NCBI GenBank assembly: GCA_040905905.1
Contig: JBBDQN010000057.1
Span: forward strand, 7,250-71,249
Length of the DNA: 64,000 nt
Source: JAICND01 sp040905905
GTDB lineage: Bacteria > Actinomycetota > Acidimicrobiia > Spongiisociales > ZC4RG35
Reading direction: 5' to 3'
Position 1 is the stretch's first letter; the number at the start of each line of letters is the position of its first letter. Below are positions 8,528 through 17,032 of the stretch, piece by piece. The notes under the pieces are model-generated. The model was not told where the DNA came from. It was given only the letters and a program-made list of their open reading frames with translations, and made no database searches. A program made the position numbers and the translations under genes.

Positions 8528-9973
8528 CTAGCTGGGCCAGCTGTCTTCTATCGATTGGAAGACCCCCTCGGTGCCGTCACCGTTGGCAGCCACCCAATCG
8601 ACCATTCCGCTCCAGAACGTTCCGACGCCGACGGCTGCCGGCATCAGGTCAGAAGCGTCGAAGCCCACTGTGGTGGCGCCTTGCACCATCTCCGCCAGCC
8701 CCGTGTTGGGATACGTGTACCAATCGATCGGTACGGTTGTGAGCGGTGAGAGGAATCCGCCCTTCTCGATCCAACCTTCAGCTGCCTCGGGGGTGGCCAA
8801 CCACTCCAGTAGTGCACGTACTTCGTCGCGGTCGTTGAACATAACGAACATGTCGGCCGCGCCGAGGACCGGGGTGCCGAACTCTTCTTCGATCATCGGG
8901 AAGTAGAAGAAGTCGACGTCGGTTTCCGGCTTGATCGGCCATTCCGATGCCGGCAAAGTCGGCTCGTCAGCTAAGGCGTCACGGTTGGCACCCCAGAAAC
9001 CACCGATCCAGGCTGCCTGCTTCTGCATCCAGCACTGCGGTCCGCCTTCGGCGAACATCGGGTCCTGAGTCTCACCGATCCAGGTCTGGTTGATGTAGGT
9101 ATTCCCGCCATAGGCGTAGTCGGGCGTGAACCAGATCTGGCTCATGTATCCGGCCGCCTCCAGCACCTCTGGGTGATTGAAGGGGATCTCGTGGGTGATC
9201 CACTGGTTATAGATGTCGACCGGGGCTGTCCTAAGGAGAATGTCCTCCATCCAGTCGGTGGCCACCCAACCATCGGCTTCCTGGCTCTCGATAGAGATAC
9301 ACCACGGGTTGCCGTTGCCGTCGGCGACGATTTGGTCGCTGAGGGCGATCAGCTCATCCCACGTGGTAGGCACCGAGTAGCCGTTGTCGGCAAATCCCTG
9401 CACCGGATACCACACGATCGACTTGACGTCGGTCTTGTAGTACACGCCATACAGGTTGCCGTTGTATACGCCGAGCTCGTAGAAGGCCGGCACCATATCG
9501 GCGCTCAACTTGTCCTGGTTGAAGAACTCGCTGAGGTTGACCAGCGAACCGGCATCTGCGTACTGGTGCATCTTGCCGGGCTGGGCGATCTGTGCCAGGT
9601 CGGGGGCGTTGCCGCCATCAACTGCGACCTGCAAAGCCGTCTCGTAGTCGGGTGTCGCCTGGAAGTTCACGGTTATGCCCGTGGCTTCCTGGAACGGCTC
9701 CAGCGTGTAGAGGAAGTTGGCCTCCTCCGAGGATTCGGGCAGCCACTGCGCCCAAACCTCAACGGTGGTGCCGCTGAATTCGCCTGCCATGGCCCGATCC
9801 AGGTGCTCATAGCCGGTCGATTCCATTGGCTCGCCGGTTGTGGTCGTTTCGCCGACTGCCGTGGTGGCTGTCGTGGTTGGGGCGCCCGTCGTGGTGGTGG
9901 CGGCTGGCGTTCCGCACGCCGTTGCCACCAAAGCCAGGACGGCTACCAAGACCAACCATCGGTATTTGGTCAT
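8528..9973 (-). CDS. Sugar ABC transporter substrate-binding lipoprotein (AglE-like)
   Basis: A short positively charged N-terminus and hydrophobic segment end in the lipobox LVATAC (Cys20), followed by a Thr/Ala-rich linker of ~30 residues and then a family 1 solute-binding fold (FQEATGITVNF, APDLAQIAQPGKMHQYADAG, VPTTWDELIALSDQI, GAADMFVMFNDRDEVRALLEWL). It should be anchored outside the membrane and present an oligosaccharide to the two permeases. GGAGGAGA lies upstream of the ATG, which shares ATGA with the stop of the ROK kinase gene. Overall resemblance is to AglE-type binding proteins, but the hydrolase in the operon suggests a beta-GlcNAc-containing ligand rather than an alpha-glucoside. 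Confidence 0.88.
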   Translation of the reverse strand: MTKYRWLVLVAVLALVATACGTPAATTTTGAPTTTATTAVGETTTTGEPMESTGYEHLDRAMAGEFSGTTVEVWAQWLPESSEEANFLYTLEPFQEATGITVNFQATPDYETALQVAVDGGNAPDLAQIAQPGKMHQYADAGSLVNLSEFFNQDKLSADMVPAFYELGVYNGNLYGVYYKTDVKSIVWYPVQGFADNGYSVPTTWDELIALSDQIVADGNGNPWCISIESQEADGWVATDWMEDILLRTAPVDIYNQWITHEIPFNHPEVLEAAGYMSQIWFTPDYAYGGNTYINQTWIGETQDPMFAEGGPQCWMQKQAAWIGGFWGANRDALADEPTLPASEWPIKPETDVDFFYFPMIEEEFGTPVLGAADMFVMFNDRDEVRALLEWLATPEAAEGWIEKGGFLSPLTTVPIDWYTYPNTGLAEMVQGATTVGFDASDLMPAAVGVGTFWSGMVDWVAANGDGTEGVFQSIEDSWPS

Positions 9974-10938
9974 TTGTCTCCTCCCATTGTTGGGTTCTTT
10001 TCTGTCGCTAGCGCAAGAACAAACTGCGTGGCAGCCAGAGAGGCCGCTCCCAGCGCCCCATGATGATCGCCTGCGGGGGCTAGGCGTATTCGGGACGGGG
10101 CAAGTGTTTGGGCGGCCAGATTCGAACCTCCGGCAGCCCGGATCAGCGCGGCCCGCACTGCGTCAAGGAAAGGAGGCCCGGCTGAGGCCACCCCCCCGCC
10201 CAGATAGATCGTGGTGACATCGTAGGCCGCGGCAAGCCAGTGAACAGCTATCGCCAGGTGTTTGGTTATTCGTTGGGCCTCTTCGACAGCCTTCGGATCC
10301 CCCTGGACTGCTGCCCCGAAAAGTGAGGAGGCGGCTCGATCGGGGTTGCCGTGGGGCCAGGCGGCGGAGATAGCCGGGCCGGCGGCCACGGTCTCGAGAC
10401 AGCCGCGTTGACCGCACCTGCACAACCGTCCATCGGGTTCGACGACGACATGCCCGATTTCACCGGCCATGCCTGTCGAGCCTCGTCTCAAGCTCCCCTC
10501 GATCACTACCCCGGCGGAAATCCCTGTCCCCAGGCTGATGAGGGCCATATCTGTCACGGCTTCTCCGGCCGCTCGGACCGTCTCATAAACACCGACTGCA
10601 GCGGCACGGACATCGTTCTCAACCAGAACCGGCCGACCGATCATGTGAGAGATACGGTCGCCCAGGGGAAAAGGGTTTTGGTCGATGCCGAGGTTGACGG
10701 CTAACCGGACCGTGCCACTGGTCGAATCGACCTGCCCGGGGATGCCTACTCCGACTCCGGTCACATGACTGAGGTCGAATTCCCGTAAGACTTGCAAAAC
10801 CGCACCGAGCACGGCCTCACCCCCGGGGGTAGATGTCGCCACACGGCTCGATTGCAGCAGATCACCATCAGCCGAACGCATCACCGCCTGGGTGGAGGTT
10901 CCTCCCACATCGATTCCGATGGTCGTCGGGTTGTTCAT
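9970..10938 (-). CDS. ROK-family sugar kinase
   Basis: The protein shows the ROK kinase plan: ATP-binding GIDVGGTSTQAVM at the N-terminus, ENDVRAAAVG with the catalytic Asp, SLGTGISAGVVIEG, GEIGHVVV, and the zinc motif CRCGQRGCLET. ROK kinases phosphorylate glucose, N-acetylglucosamine, N-acetylmannosamine or related sugars; with NagZ and a GlmS-like isomerase next door, an N-acetylhexosamine is the likely substrate. The ATG at 10938 shares ATGA with the stop of the ROK regulator gene. The reading frame stays open far upstream of this ATG, but that part is arginine/proline-rich shadow sequence and is not included. Confidence 0.87.
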   Translation of the reverse strand: MNNPTTIGIDVGGTSTQAVMRSADGDLLQSSRVATSTPGGEAVLGAVLQVLREFDLSHVTGVGVGIPGQVDSTSGTVRLAVNLGIDQNPFPLGDRISHMIGRPVLVENDVRAAAVGVYETVRAAGEAVTDMALISLGTGISAGVVIEGSLRRGSTGMAGEIGHVVVEPDGRLCRCGQRGCLETVAAGPAISAAWPHGNPDRAASSLFGAAVQGDPKAVEEAQRITKHLAIAVHWLAAAYDVTTIYLGGGVASAGPPFLDAVRAALIRAAGGSNLAAQTLAPSRIRLAPAGDHHGALGAASLAATQFVLALATEKNPTMGGDK

Positions 10939-12092
10939 CGCAACAACACCCCGAGGCGGTCGGTCAATACGGCCGTGGCGGCGCCGGCCAGAACGAGGTC
11001 GCTGCCGAGCGGAGAGAGTTCGACCTCGACCAGCCCGGCCGTGGCCGGTAGAACCCTGGATGCCAGCTCTGCCCGGATCTCGTCGACCAGTTGGTCGCCA
11101 CAGTTGCGAATCTCGGGGGCGATGACGATGTGGGTTATGTCGAGAAGCGCCACGGCATGGGCGAGCACTGATCCGAGGTGACGGCCGGCCATGCCAAGGG
11201 CCCGGCGGAGTGGTTCTTCTCCGGCGATGGCGGCCAACGCAATCGCGTCCCAAGGATGGCGGTCGGGGTCGGCTCCGACGCTGCGGAGGATGGCCGGGAC
11301 ACTCGCCACGGTCTCGAGACACCCGGAGTTGCCACACGAGCACAGCAGACCATCAGTCACTACCTTGACGTGGCCGATTTCGCCGGCGGCAGAGTTTTCG
11401 CCCCGATGAAGGCGGGCGCCCAGGACAACGCCGGCCCCTACCCCGCGGCCGAGCTTCACCACCAATACGTTGTCACGTCCGGCGTGACGACGCACCTCGG
11501 CCAGTGCGGCGAGTTGGGCGTCGTTGGCAATCGAGACTGGAAGAGAAAAGGTGTTGCGAATGGCAGCACCCAGATCGAGATTGTGCCAACCGAGATTGGC
11601 GGCTTCGACGACCAGACCGGCTTGGTCGACCACACCCGGGGTGCCGATGCCGATTCCCAGAACCGGGGCTTGCGCCATGGCCAGGAGTTCGGCGATCAGG
11701 GCCAACGTCGCCTCGACGGCCTCCGATTGGGCCAGGTCGGGCGTCGGCGCTTCCACTCGATCGCGAATATGTCCGCTGAGATCAACCAGAGCTGCCTGAA
11801 AGGGTCGGCGGCCCAGGTCGAGAGCAACGATGTCGCGGCCTCGTTCGTTGAGCGCCACCATGGTCGGAGGTTTGCCTCCGGCAGAAATGCCCCGACCGAG
11901 CTCTCTCACCAGACCCTCGTCGATGAGTTCGCCGATGAGGCTGGAAACGGCGGCCCTGGTCAGACCGGTCAATCGCGAGATCTCGGCCCGACTGGTTGAA
12001 CCCTGGATCGAGACGAGATCGAGGGTGTTGCTCAGGTTCGTGCGACGCGAGTCGTGTTTAGTCGCTTTGTGGTGTTTGGTCGGCTCGATCAT
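10935..12092 (-). CDS. ROK-family transcriptional repressor (NagC/XylR type)
   Basis: An N-terminal winged helix-turn-helix (SRAEISRLTGLTRAAVSSLI, then EGLVRELGRGISAGGKPP) is followed by a full ROK sugar-binding domain with IANDAQLAALAE, GRGVGAGVVLG, GEIGHVKV and the zinc motif CSCGNSGCLET. It most likely represses this operon and releases DNA on binding the imported sugar or its phosphate. The ATG at 12092 is preferred because a TATGTT -10-like element lies 23 bp upstream; a GTG at 12113 would add seven residues. It is the first gene of the eight-gene minus-strand operon, so autoregulation is inferred. Confidence 0.85.
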   Translation of the reverse strand: MIEPTKHHKATKHDSRRTNLSNTLDLVSIQGSTSRAEISRLTGLTRAAVSSLIGELIDEGLVRELGRGISAGGKPPTMVALNERGRDIVALDLGRRPFQAALVDLSGHIRDRVEAPTPDLAQSEAVEATLALIAELLAMAQAPVLGIGIGTPGVVDQAGLVVEAANLGWHNLDLGAAIRNTFSLPVSIANDAQLAALAEVRRHAGRDNVLVVKLGRGVGAGVVLGARLHRGENSAAGEIGHVKVVTDGLLCSCGNSGCLETVASVPAILRSVGADPDRHPWDAIALAAIAGEEPLRRALGMAGRHLGSVLAHAVALLDITHIVIAPEIRNCGDQLVDEIRAELASRVLPATAGLVEVELSPLGSDLVLAGAATAVLTDRLGVLLR

Positions 12093-12194
12093 TGCCAGTC
12101 CATGAAAGTTCACTAAACATACAAAGTATTTACCCCGGATGCCGTGAAATGCGAGGGTTTTCTGAGCAGTCTTAACACACTGTCAACAATCACC
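12093..12194. promoter_or_regulatory. Divergent promoter/operator region
   Basis: This ~100-bp gap between the ROK repressor and the VanY-like gene is clearly more AT-rich than its surroundings, especially 12102-12133. On the minus strand a TATGTT element (12121-12116) is a candidate -10 for the repressor-led operon, but no matching -35 is obvious. A near-palindrome suited to an operator was not convincingly found. Assignment rests on position and composition. Confidence 0.35.
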
Positions 12195-12941
12195 ATGCGC
12201 CGTCTCGCCGCTGCCTCGGCCCTTGTCGTTGCTTTTCTCCCCACCGCTGCAATGGCGGCAGAGAGCCGGCTGCCCGACTACACAGACGACGAGTTCGTCC
12301 GTCTAACCGAACTGGCTGAGTTGGCGAATCTCGCTCCGTCTGGTGACCCGATCGCGATCACCGGCGACGGGGGAATCGACGAACAGATTCGCCTGCTGGC
12401 CGAGGCCAGGGGGTATGTGCTCCGACCAGTTCCTATTGATCCGCTGGTCGAGGTCGATGGTGAGCTACTTCAGGCTCCAGCCGCGGTCGCCTGGAAGGTG
12501 TTGCAGGCAGAAGCTGCCAGCGCTGGATTTTCGATTCGGCTCGTGTCGGGATACCGCAGCGTCTCTTCCCAGGCCGGAGTATTCGTAGCCGGGGCGGGTG
12601 GTTCGACGCTGAGGGCACTCGAGGCTCGTCTGGCCTGGTCGGCGCCTCCCGGGTATTCCAAACACCACACGGGTTATGTCATCGACCTGGCCCTCCCGGG
12701 CGAGTCACACAACAGCTTCGGACAGTCCGAGGCCCATAGCTGGCTCGTGGCCGACAATTACGAAGTACTCAAAGGCTTGGGATTTGTCCCGAGCTACCCA
12801 CCGGGAGGGCCACCGCAGGGCCCCAACCCTGAGGCTTGGGAGTATTCGTTTGTGGGAATCGCGGTGATCCGCTGTGGTCATCAGATGATGCTCGGACCCC
12901 TGGCACCGAGCCGAGGAGATCCACCAGCTTGTCCCGACTAA
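12195..12941 (+). CDS. Secreted VanY-like D-Ala-D-Ala carboxypeptidase family protein (M15B), altered zinc site
   Basis: Starting at the ATG at 12195 gives a clean signal peptide (MRRLAAASALVVAFLPTAAM-A-A). The M15B landmarks SGYRSVSSQ (118-126) and SKHHTGYVIDLA (His157, Asp164 as zinc ligands) are present. The third zinc ligand, the His of the usual E-P-W-H motif, is replaced: the aligned stretch is EAWEYSFVG, with Glu216 at the His position. The catalytic base that normally precedes it (Glu213) is kept. It may be a peptidoglycan-binding pseudoenzyme or use Glu as a ligand. A GTG at 12144 is an alternative start giving a longer leader. No clear ribosome-binding site is seen. Confidence 0.75.
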   Translation: MRRLAAASALVVAFLPTAAMAAESRLPDYTDDEFVRLTELAELANLAPSGDPIAITGDGGIDEQIRLLAEARGYVLRPVPIDPLVEVDGELLQAPAAVAWKVLQAEAASAGFSIRLVSGYRSVSSQAGVFVAGAGGSTLRALEARLAWSAPPGYSKHHTGYVIDLALPGESHNSFGQSEAHSWLVADNYEVLKGLGFVPSYPPGGPPQGPNPEAWEYSFVGIAVIRCGHQMMLGPLAPSRGDPPACPD

Positions 12942-12955
12942 GAGACTTGGAGACT

Positions 12956-12981
12956 CAGAGAGACAGAATCCGGTCTCTCTG
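12956..12981. terminator. Bidirectional hairpin between convergent genes
   Basis: CAGAGAGAC (12956-12964) and GTCTCTCTG (12973-12981) form a 9-bp perfect stem with an 8-nt loop in the 45-bp gap between two convergent genes. There is no long T tract on either side, so it is an intrinsic terminator by position and structure only. Confidence 0.6.
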
Positions 12982-12986
12982 TACTC

Positions 12987-13181
12987 TTAGGGGGCAATAG
13001 TCGATTCAGTGCCGGGGTCGTCGGTATTGATGGTGACGGTAACTCCGGGGTCGGCGTCCAGGTTGCCGGAGTTGGCGTACCAGATCGCCAGAATGACGAC
13101 CACGACCAGGATCACGGCCGCGATCAGCGTTCCCTGACCGACTCGACCATCATCCACAGGGGGTCGCTTGGCCTCGCCCAT
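12987..13181 (-). CDS. Small single-pass membrane protein
   Basis: Function not recognised. The 64-residue product has a short hydrophilic N-terminus (GEAKRPPVDDGRVGQG), one strong membrane helix (LIAAVILVVVVILAIWYA) and an acidic, Thr-rich tail of ~27 residues likely to be outside the cell. The ATG at 13181 is preferred over an in-frame GTG at 13199. It diverges from the P1 peptidase gene with only 31 bp between starts. Confidence 0.55.
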   Translation of the reverse strand: MGEAKRPPVDDGRVGQGTLIAAVILVVVVILAIWYANSGNLDADPGVTVTINTDDPGTESTIAP

Positions 13182-13212
13182 ACCTGGCAAGTATCCCACC
13201 TACGCTACGTAG

Positions 13213-14280
13213 GTGACAAGGCTGCGCGATCTTGGTGTTGTCATCGGTCGCCTGCCCGTCGGCGAGAACAACGCGATCACCGATGTTCCGGGAATCCAGG
13301 TCGGCCACGTCACCGTCACCCGCGACGAACCAACCGTCGTGCGGACCGGGGTCACGATGGTTGTCCCCCGCGAGAACACGATCTGGGACGACTACGCCTT
13401 CTGCGGTTGGCACTCCTTCAATGGCAACGGGGAGATGACCGGCCTGCCGTGGATCGACGAAAGCGGGATGCTTGGCTCTCCGATTGGAATCACCAACACT
13501 CACCAGGTCGGGCTGGTGCGTGATTCCCTGGTCAGATACGCGGTGGACAACCGCCAGGAGAAAGGTTTCATCCTTCCCGTCGTGGCCGAGACCTACGACG
13601 GGTGGTTGTCCGATGCCGGTTCGTTCCCACTGGTCGAAGCCGACGCCCTGGCTGCGGTGGATGGGGCCGCCGGAGGCAAGATAGCCGAGGGCAACGTTGG
13701 CGGTGGCACCGGCATGATCTGTCACGAGTTCAAGGGAGGCATAGGCACCTCGTCGCGCGTGGTCGATCTGGCCATGCACACATACACGGTCGGCGTTCTC
13801 GTTCAAGCCAACTACGGGTCCCGATCCGACCTTCGAATCGATGGAGTCCCGATCGGACGTTATCTCGGCTACGACCGGGTTCCGGCCCCCTGGCCCGACC
13901 AGGAGAGAGACGGCTCGATCATCGTCGTGATCGCCACCGACGCCCCGCTCATCCCCGTGCAGTGCAGCCGGCTGGCTCGCCGGGCGACAGTCGGCCTTGC
14001 CCGGGTAGGAGGCGTTGGACACAACGGCTCGGGCGACCTCTTTCTGGCCTTCGCTACCGGCAATCGTCTCCCGGCGGCAGTGAAGACGCCCCGGGAATTG
14101 CGGATGCTGCCCCACGAATCTCTAGACAAGTTCTTCGTCGCCGTGGCCGACGCCACCGAAGAAGCGATTCTCAATGCGTTGCTGGCGGCCGAAACGATGA
14201 CGGGTTACCGGAATCGAACCGCCCATGCCCTGCCCGTGGACGATGTGGTCGAGGTGCTCAAGCGTTACCCGGCCGTCTGA
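13213..14280 (+). CDS. P1-family (DmpA/BapA-type) aminopeptidase
   Basis: The sequence matches the self-cleaving N-terminal-nucleophile peptidase family S58/P1: TDVPGIQVGHVTV, PWIDESGMLGSPIGITNTHQ, GNVGGGTGM, and VGHNGSGDLFLAF, where the chain is normally cut before the Ser of the G-S-G-D element, which becomes the nucleophile. Members are L-aminopeptidase/D-esterases or beta-peptidyl aminopeptidases. Length (355 residues) is normal. Start is GTG at 13213 with no strong Shine-Dalgarno. Its last 23 bp overlap the convergent FAD oxidoreductase gene. Confidence 0.85.
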   Translation: MTRLRDLGVVIGRLPVGENNAITDVPGIQVGHVTVTRDEPTVVRTGVTMVVPRENTIWDDYAFCGWHSFNGNGEMTGLPWIDESGMLGSPIGITNTHQVGLVRDSLVRYAVDNRQEKGFILPVVAETYDGWLSDAGSFPLVEADALAAVDGAAGGKIAEGNVGGGTGMICHEFKGGIGTSSRVVDLAMHTYTVGVLVQANYGSRSDLRIDGVPIGRYLGYDRVPAPWPDQERDGSIIVVIATDAPLIPVQCSRLARRATVGLARVGGVGHNGSGDLFLAFATGNRLPAAVKTPRELRMLPHESLDKFFVAVADATEEAILNALLAAETMTGYRNRTAHALPVDDVVEVLKRYPAV

Positions 14281-15379
14281 ACCGTGCCGGTGAAAGTGCG
14301 GCCAGGTCGAGACCCACAGCCATCTGGGCGGGAGGAGCTTCACCCTTGGTGACCAAGAAAGCGGTCAACTCGCCCGCGGCCGGGGCGGTTTGGATCCCGG
14401 TGCCCCCCTGGCCGACCAGCCAGAAAAACCCGGGATGATCGACATCAAAGCCGATCACCATGGCCCGATCGGGCACAAAACTGCGGAGCCCTGCCCAGGC
14501 GGATCGCACGGTCGTGATGTCGAGGGTGGTGGCGGCATTGATCCGTTCGATCGCTAGCGCCACATCGAGTTGATCCGGTCTGGCATCACCAGGAGGCACC
14601 GGGGTCTCGTCTGCCAGGGAACAGAGGATCTGGGTACCGTCGGGCCGGAGGTAGAAGCCGTTGTCCACGTCGGCCACCAGCGGCCACCCGGCGTAGGAGA
14701 TATCCCCGGGAACCATGAAGGCCGTCCGCCGCCTGGGCTCCAACCCCACCGGCTCCACCCCCCCAAGCGAGGCGACGATGTCGCCCCACGCCCCGGCCGC
14801 ATCAATCACCACGTCAGCCGCCATGCTGTGGTGGGGGGTGGTCACCAGCCATCCTGTACCGGTCTCGGCAAGAGCGGTTACGGGGGCAGAGGTGACGATG
14901 GCCGCACCTACCTTGCGCATTCCCCGGACAAACGACTGGTGGATCGATGCCACATCGAGATCGAGGGCATCGGGTACGAGAATTGCGCCGGAGAGCTGGT
15001 CCGGTCGCAGAACGGGAACCAGGGCCATGGCTTCCGCGGGGCTGAGGCGCACGGCCGACGATCCCGCTAAGTCGAATTCTCGATCCAACGAGCCAACTTG
15101 ATGATGCCGACCTATCCACATCGCCCCTCGCCGCTCGAGAAACCTCACATCGGCCAGACCCTCAGGGGGGTCCTCGAAGAAGGACCGGCTGGCTTTGGTC
15201 AGCGGGCGGATCGCGGCGGCGCCGTACTCTTCGAAATAGAGCGCTGCCGACCGGCCGGTGGAGTGGTAGGCGAGCGTCTTCTCCTGCTCGAACAAAGTGA
15301 CCTCACACCCTGCGAGGGCGAGGTGGTATCCGGCAGAAACTCCGGCGATGCCTCCACCGACCACTACCACGGTTGGCAT
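14258..15379 (-). CDS. FAD-dependent amino-acid/amine oxidoreductase (DadA/GlyOx type)
   Basis: An N-terminal Rossmann FAD motif (VVVVGGGIAGVSAGYHLALAG, then FEQEKTLAYHSTGRSA) and a C-terminal GQGGTGIQTAPAAGELTA are typical of the glycine/D-amino-acid oxidase (DAO) family. In between are FYLRPDG and the WAGLRSFVPD block also common in this family. Substrate cannot be told from sequence. The ATG at 15379 starts directly before the FAD strand and has AGG eight bases upstream; an ATG at 15397 is possible. It diverges from aat by 55 bp. Confidence 0.8.
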   Translation of the reverse strand: MPTVVVVGGGIAGVSAGYHLALAGCEVTLFEQEKTLAYHSTGRSAALYFEEYGAAAIRPLTKASRSFFEDPPEGLADVRFLERRGAMWIGRHHQVGSLDREFDLAGSSAVRLSPAEAMALVPVLRPDQLSGAILVPDALDLDVASIHQSFVRGMRKVGAAIVTSAPVTALAETGTGWLVTTPHHSMAADVVIDAAGAWGDIVASLGGVEPVGLEPRRRTAFMVPGDISYAGWPLVADVDNGFYLRPDGTQILCSLADETPVPPGDARPDQLDVALAIERINAATTLDITTVRSAWAGLRSFVPDRAMVIGFDVDHPGFFWLVGQGGTGIQTAPAAGELTAFLVTKGEAPPAQMAVGLDLAALSPARFRRPGNA

Positions 15380-15434
15380 CGAGCGGCCTGTCGCCATCGC
15401 CGCGCCAGGGTAAACCGACCGGTACCTTGCTCGA

Positions 15435-16100
15435 ATGCCGGTCGAGCCGCCACCGAGCCGTTTCCGATTTCCCTCACCGACAACGAGTGACGACGACGTA
15501 GTGGCGGTCGGGGGAGATCTTGAGCCCGGCACTCTTCTGATGGCCTACCGATCCGGCCTTTTCCCCATGCACCTTCCCGATGGGCGGCTGGGATGGTGGT
15601 CACCGCTCCGCCGTGGCGTGCTCCCTCTGGACGGCATGAGAGTAAGCCGCTCCTTGCGGAAGTCCTACGGTCGTTTTTCGTATACGGTCGATACCGATCC
15701 CGGGGCGGTGATCGCAGGCTGTAGCGACCCATCCCGTACCCAGGGCTGGATCACCCCCGAGATCGGTGCCGCCTACTTACGGCTTCAGCACCTGGGCTGG
15801 GTCCATTCGATTGAGGTGTGGTCGTCGACTGGCGAACTCGCCGGGGGTCTTTACGGCGTCGGGATCGGGGGTTTGTTCGCGGGTGAGTCGATGTTCACCC
15901 GCCGCTCCGACGCCTCCAAGTGTGCGTTGCTCCATCTGGTCGAGCTGCTCCGCAACGGGGGGGCCACGCTGCTTGATACGCAATGGGCGACAACCCATCT
16001 CCAGTCTCTGGGGGTGATCGAACTCGATCGCAGCGACTACCTCGCGCAGTTGCGAGACGCCCTAGCCCACCAGGGACCATGGGGGTCGGGCGACCGGTAG
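15435..16100 (+). CDS. aat: Leucyl/phenylalanyl-tRNA--protein transferase
   Basis: The protein has the Aat landmarks: FPSPTTSDDDVVAVGGDLEPGTLLMAYRSGLFP, WWSPLRRGVLPLD, TQGWITPEIGAAYLRLQHLGWVHSIEVW, and GLYGVGIGGLFAGESMFTRRSDASKCAL ending with the DTQ motif. It transfers Leu or Phe from aminoacyl-tRNA to proteins with N-terminal Arg/Lys in the N-degron pathway. Length of 221 residues is normal. The ClpS partner is not in this window. Confidence 0.93.
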   Translation: MPVEPPPSRFRFPSPTTSDDDVVAVGGDLEPGTLLMAYRSGLFPMHLPDGRLGWWSPLRRGVLPLDGMRVSRSLRKSYGRFSYTVDTDPGAVIAGCSDPSRTQGWITPEIGAAYLRLQHLGWVHSIEVWSSTGELAGGLYGVGIGGLFAGESMFTRRSDASKCALLHLVELLRNGGATLLDTQWATTHLQSLGVIELDRSDYLAQLRDALAHQGPWGSGDR

Positions 16101-16112
16101 AGTCGAAACGCC

Positions 16113-16985
16113 TTGGAGGGTGGATCAGCAGCTGGACGGGTCGTGGCCGGCGTCGACCTAACACCAATCGGTCGCAGAGTGGCCGAACGCGGCCGTTTGG
16201 TGGCCGAAGCCCACGGCCTCGACCTGCACCTGGTCACCGTGAGCGAGTCCTCATCTGAGGCCCTTCTGGATGACGGGTTGGGAAAGATCCTGTTTGATCA
16301 CCACCGCCAACATGTGAACGATCTGGCGGCGTGGTGCCAGAGCCGGAGTCAGCTGACGGTGAGCCATGAGGCAGTGAAAGGTTCCATCGGCTGGGAACTG
16401 GTCCGGCGGGCGAAAACCGCGTCATTGGTGGTGGTAGGGACATCGTCGGTGGACGTCGAGCGTTGTGGTCCTATAGCCCGCCGTATAGCGATCATGTCGA
16501 CGGGGGACGTTCTCGTGGTTCGCCGGCAACCTCGCACCGGCTACCGAAAAGTGATGGCGGCCGTCGACCTCTCCGCCCATTCGCGACAGGCCGTTGACAA
16601 GGCCTTGGCGTGGAATCCCGAGGCCGACGTTACCGCGATATTTGCCCTCCCCTCCCGCTGGGACCCCGCCCTGACCGGGGCCGGGCTCTTTGACGTCGAG
16701 CTTGCGGCCTCCCGCAGGTCACGCATGCAGCGGGCCGTCGAGGAGATGGAGGAGTTCGCCGCCAATTGGCCCGGAAGGGTCAAGCCGATGGTCGTCGATG
16801 GACCCCCCCACACTGCCATCGATGAGGCCGTCCGGCGCCGGGGAGCCGATTTGGTGGTTGTCGCCAATCGCGGCGCCGGGGCCACGAAGATGGTCTTGCT
16901 GGGGACGGTCGCCGACGGCGTTTTGGAGGCCATGCCCTGCGATGTCCTGGTAGCGAGGGTCCCCGGGGAGTTTCGCCGCCCCTAG
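16113..16985 (+). CDS. Tandem universal stress protein (two Usp domains)
   Basis: Two Usp domains are visible. The first (to about residue 138) ends in SLVVVGTSSVDVERCGPIAR...IMSTGDVLVVR; the second begins KVMAAVDLSAHSRQAVDKAL and ends DLVVVANRGAGATKMVLLGTVADGVLEAMPCDVLVAR. The second has the better ATP-binding G-x2-G-x9-G-type loop. The TTG at 16113 preserves the first beta strand but has no clear ribosome-binding site; a GTG at 16143 would truncate that strand. It precedes the two-component block by 47 bp and may be co-regulated with it. Confidence 0.75.
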   Translation: MEGGSAAGRVVAGVDLTPIGRRVAERGRLVAEAHGLDLHLVTVSESSSEALLDDGLGKILFDHHRQHVNDLAAWCQSRSQLTVSHEAVKGSIGWELVRRAKTASLVVVGTSSVDVERCGPIARRIAIMSTGDVLVVRRQPRTGYRKVMAAVDLSAHSRQAVDKALAWNPEADVTAIFALPSRWDPALTGAGLFDVELAASRRSRMQRAVEEMEEFAANWPGRVKPMVVDGPPHTAIDEAVRRRGADLVVVANRGAGATKMVLLGTVADGVLEAMPCDVLVARVPGEFRRP

Positions 16986-17032
16986 GGGTGAAAATGCTCA
17001 CTATCAGGCGCCGGGATGCCGACATATGAGGT

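Noticed and set aside
13150..14115. 321-codon minus-strand frame opposite the P1 peptidase gene
   Set aside because: No domain, His/Asp/Gly-rich, and fully antisense to a recognised enzyme.
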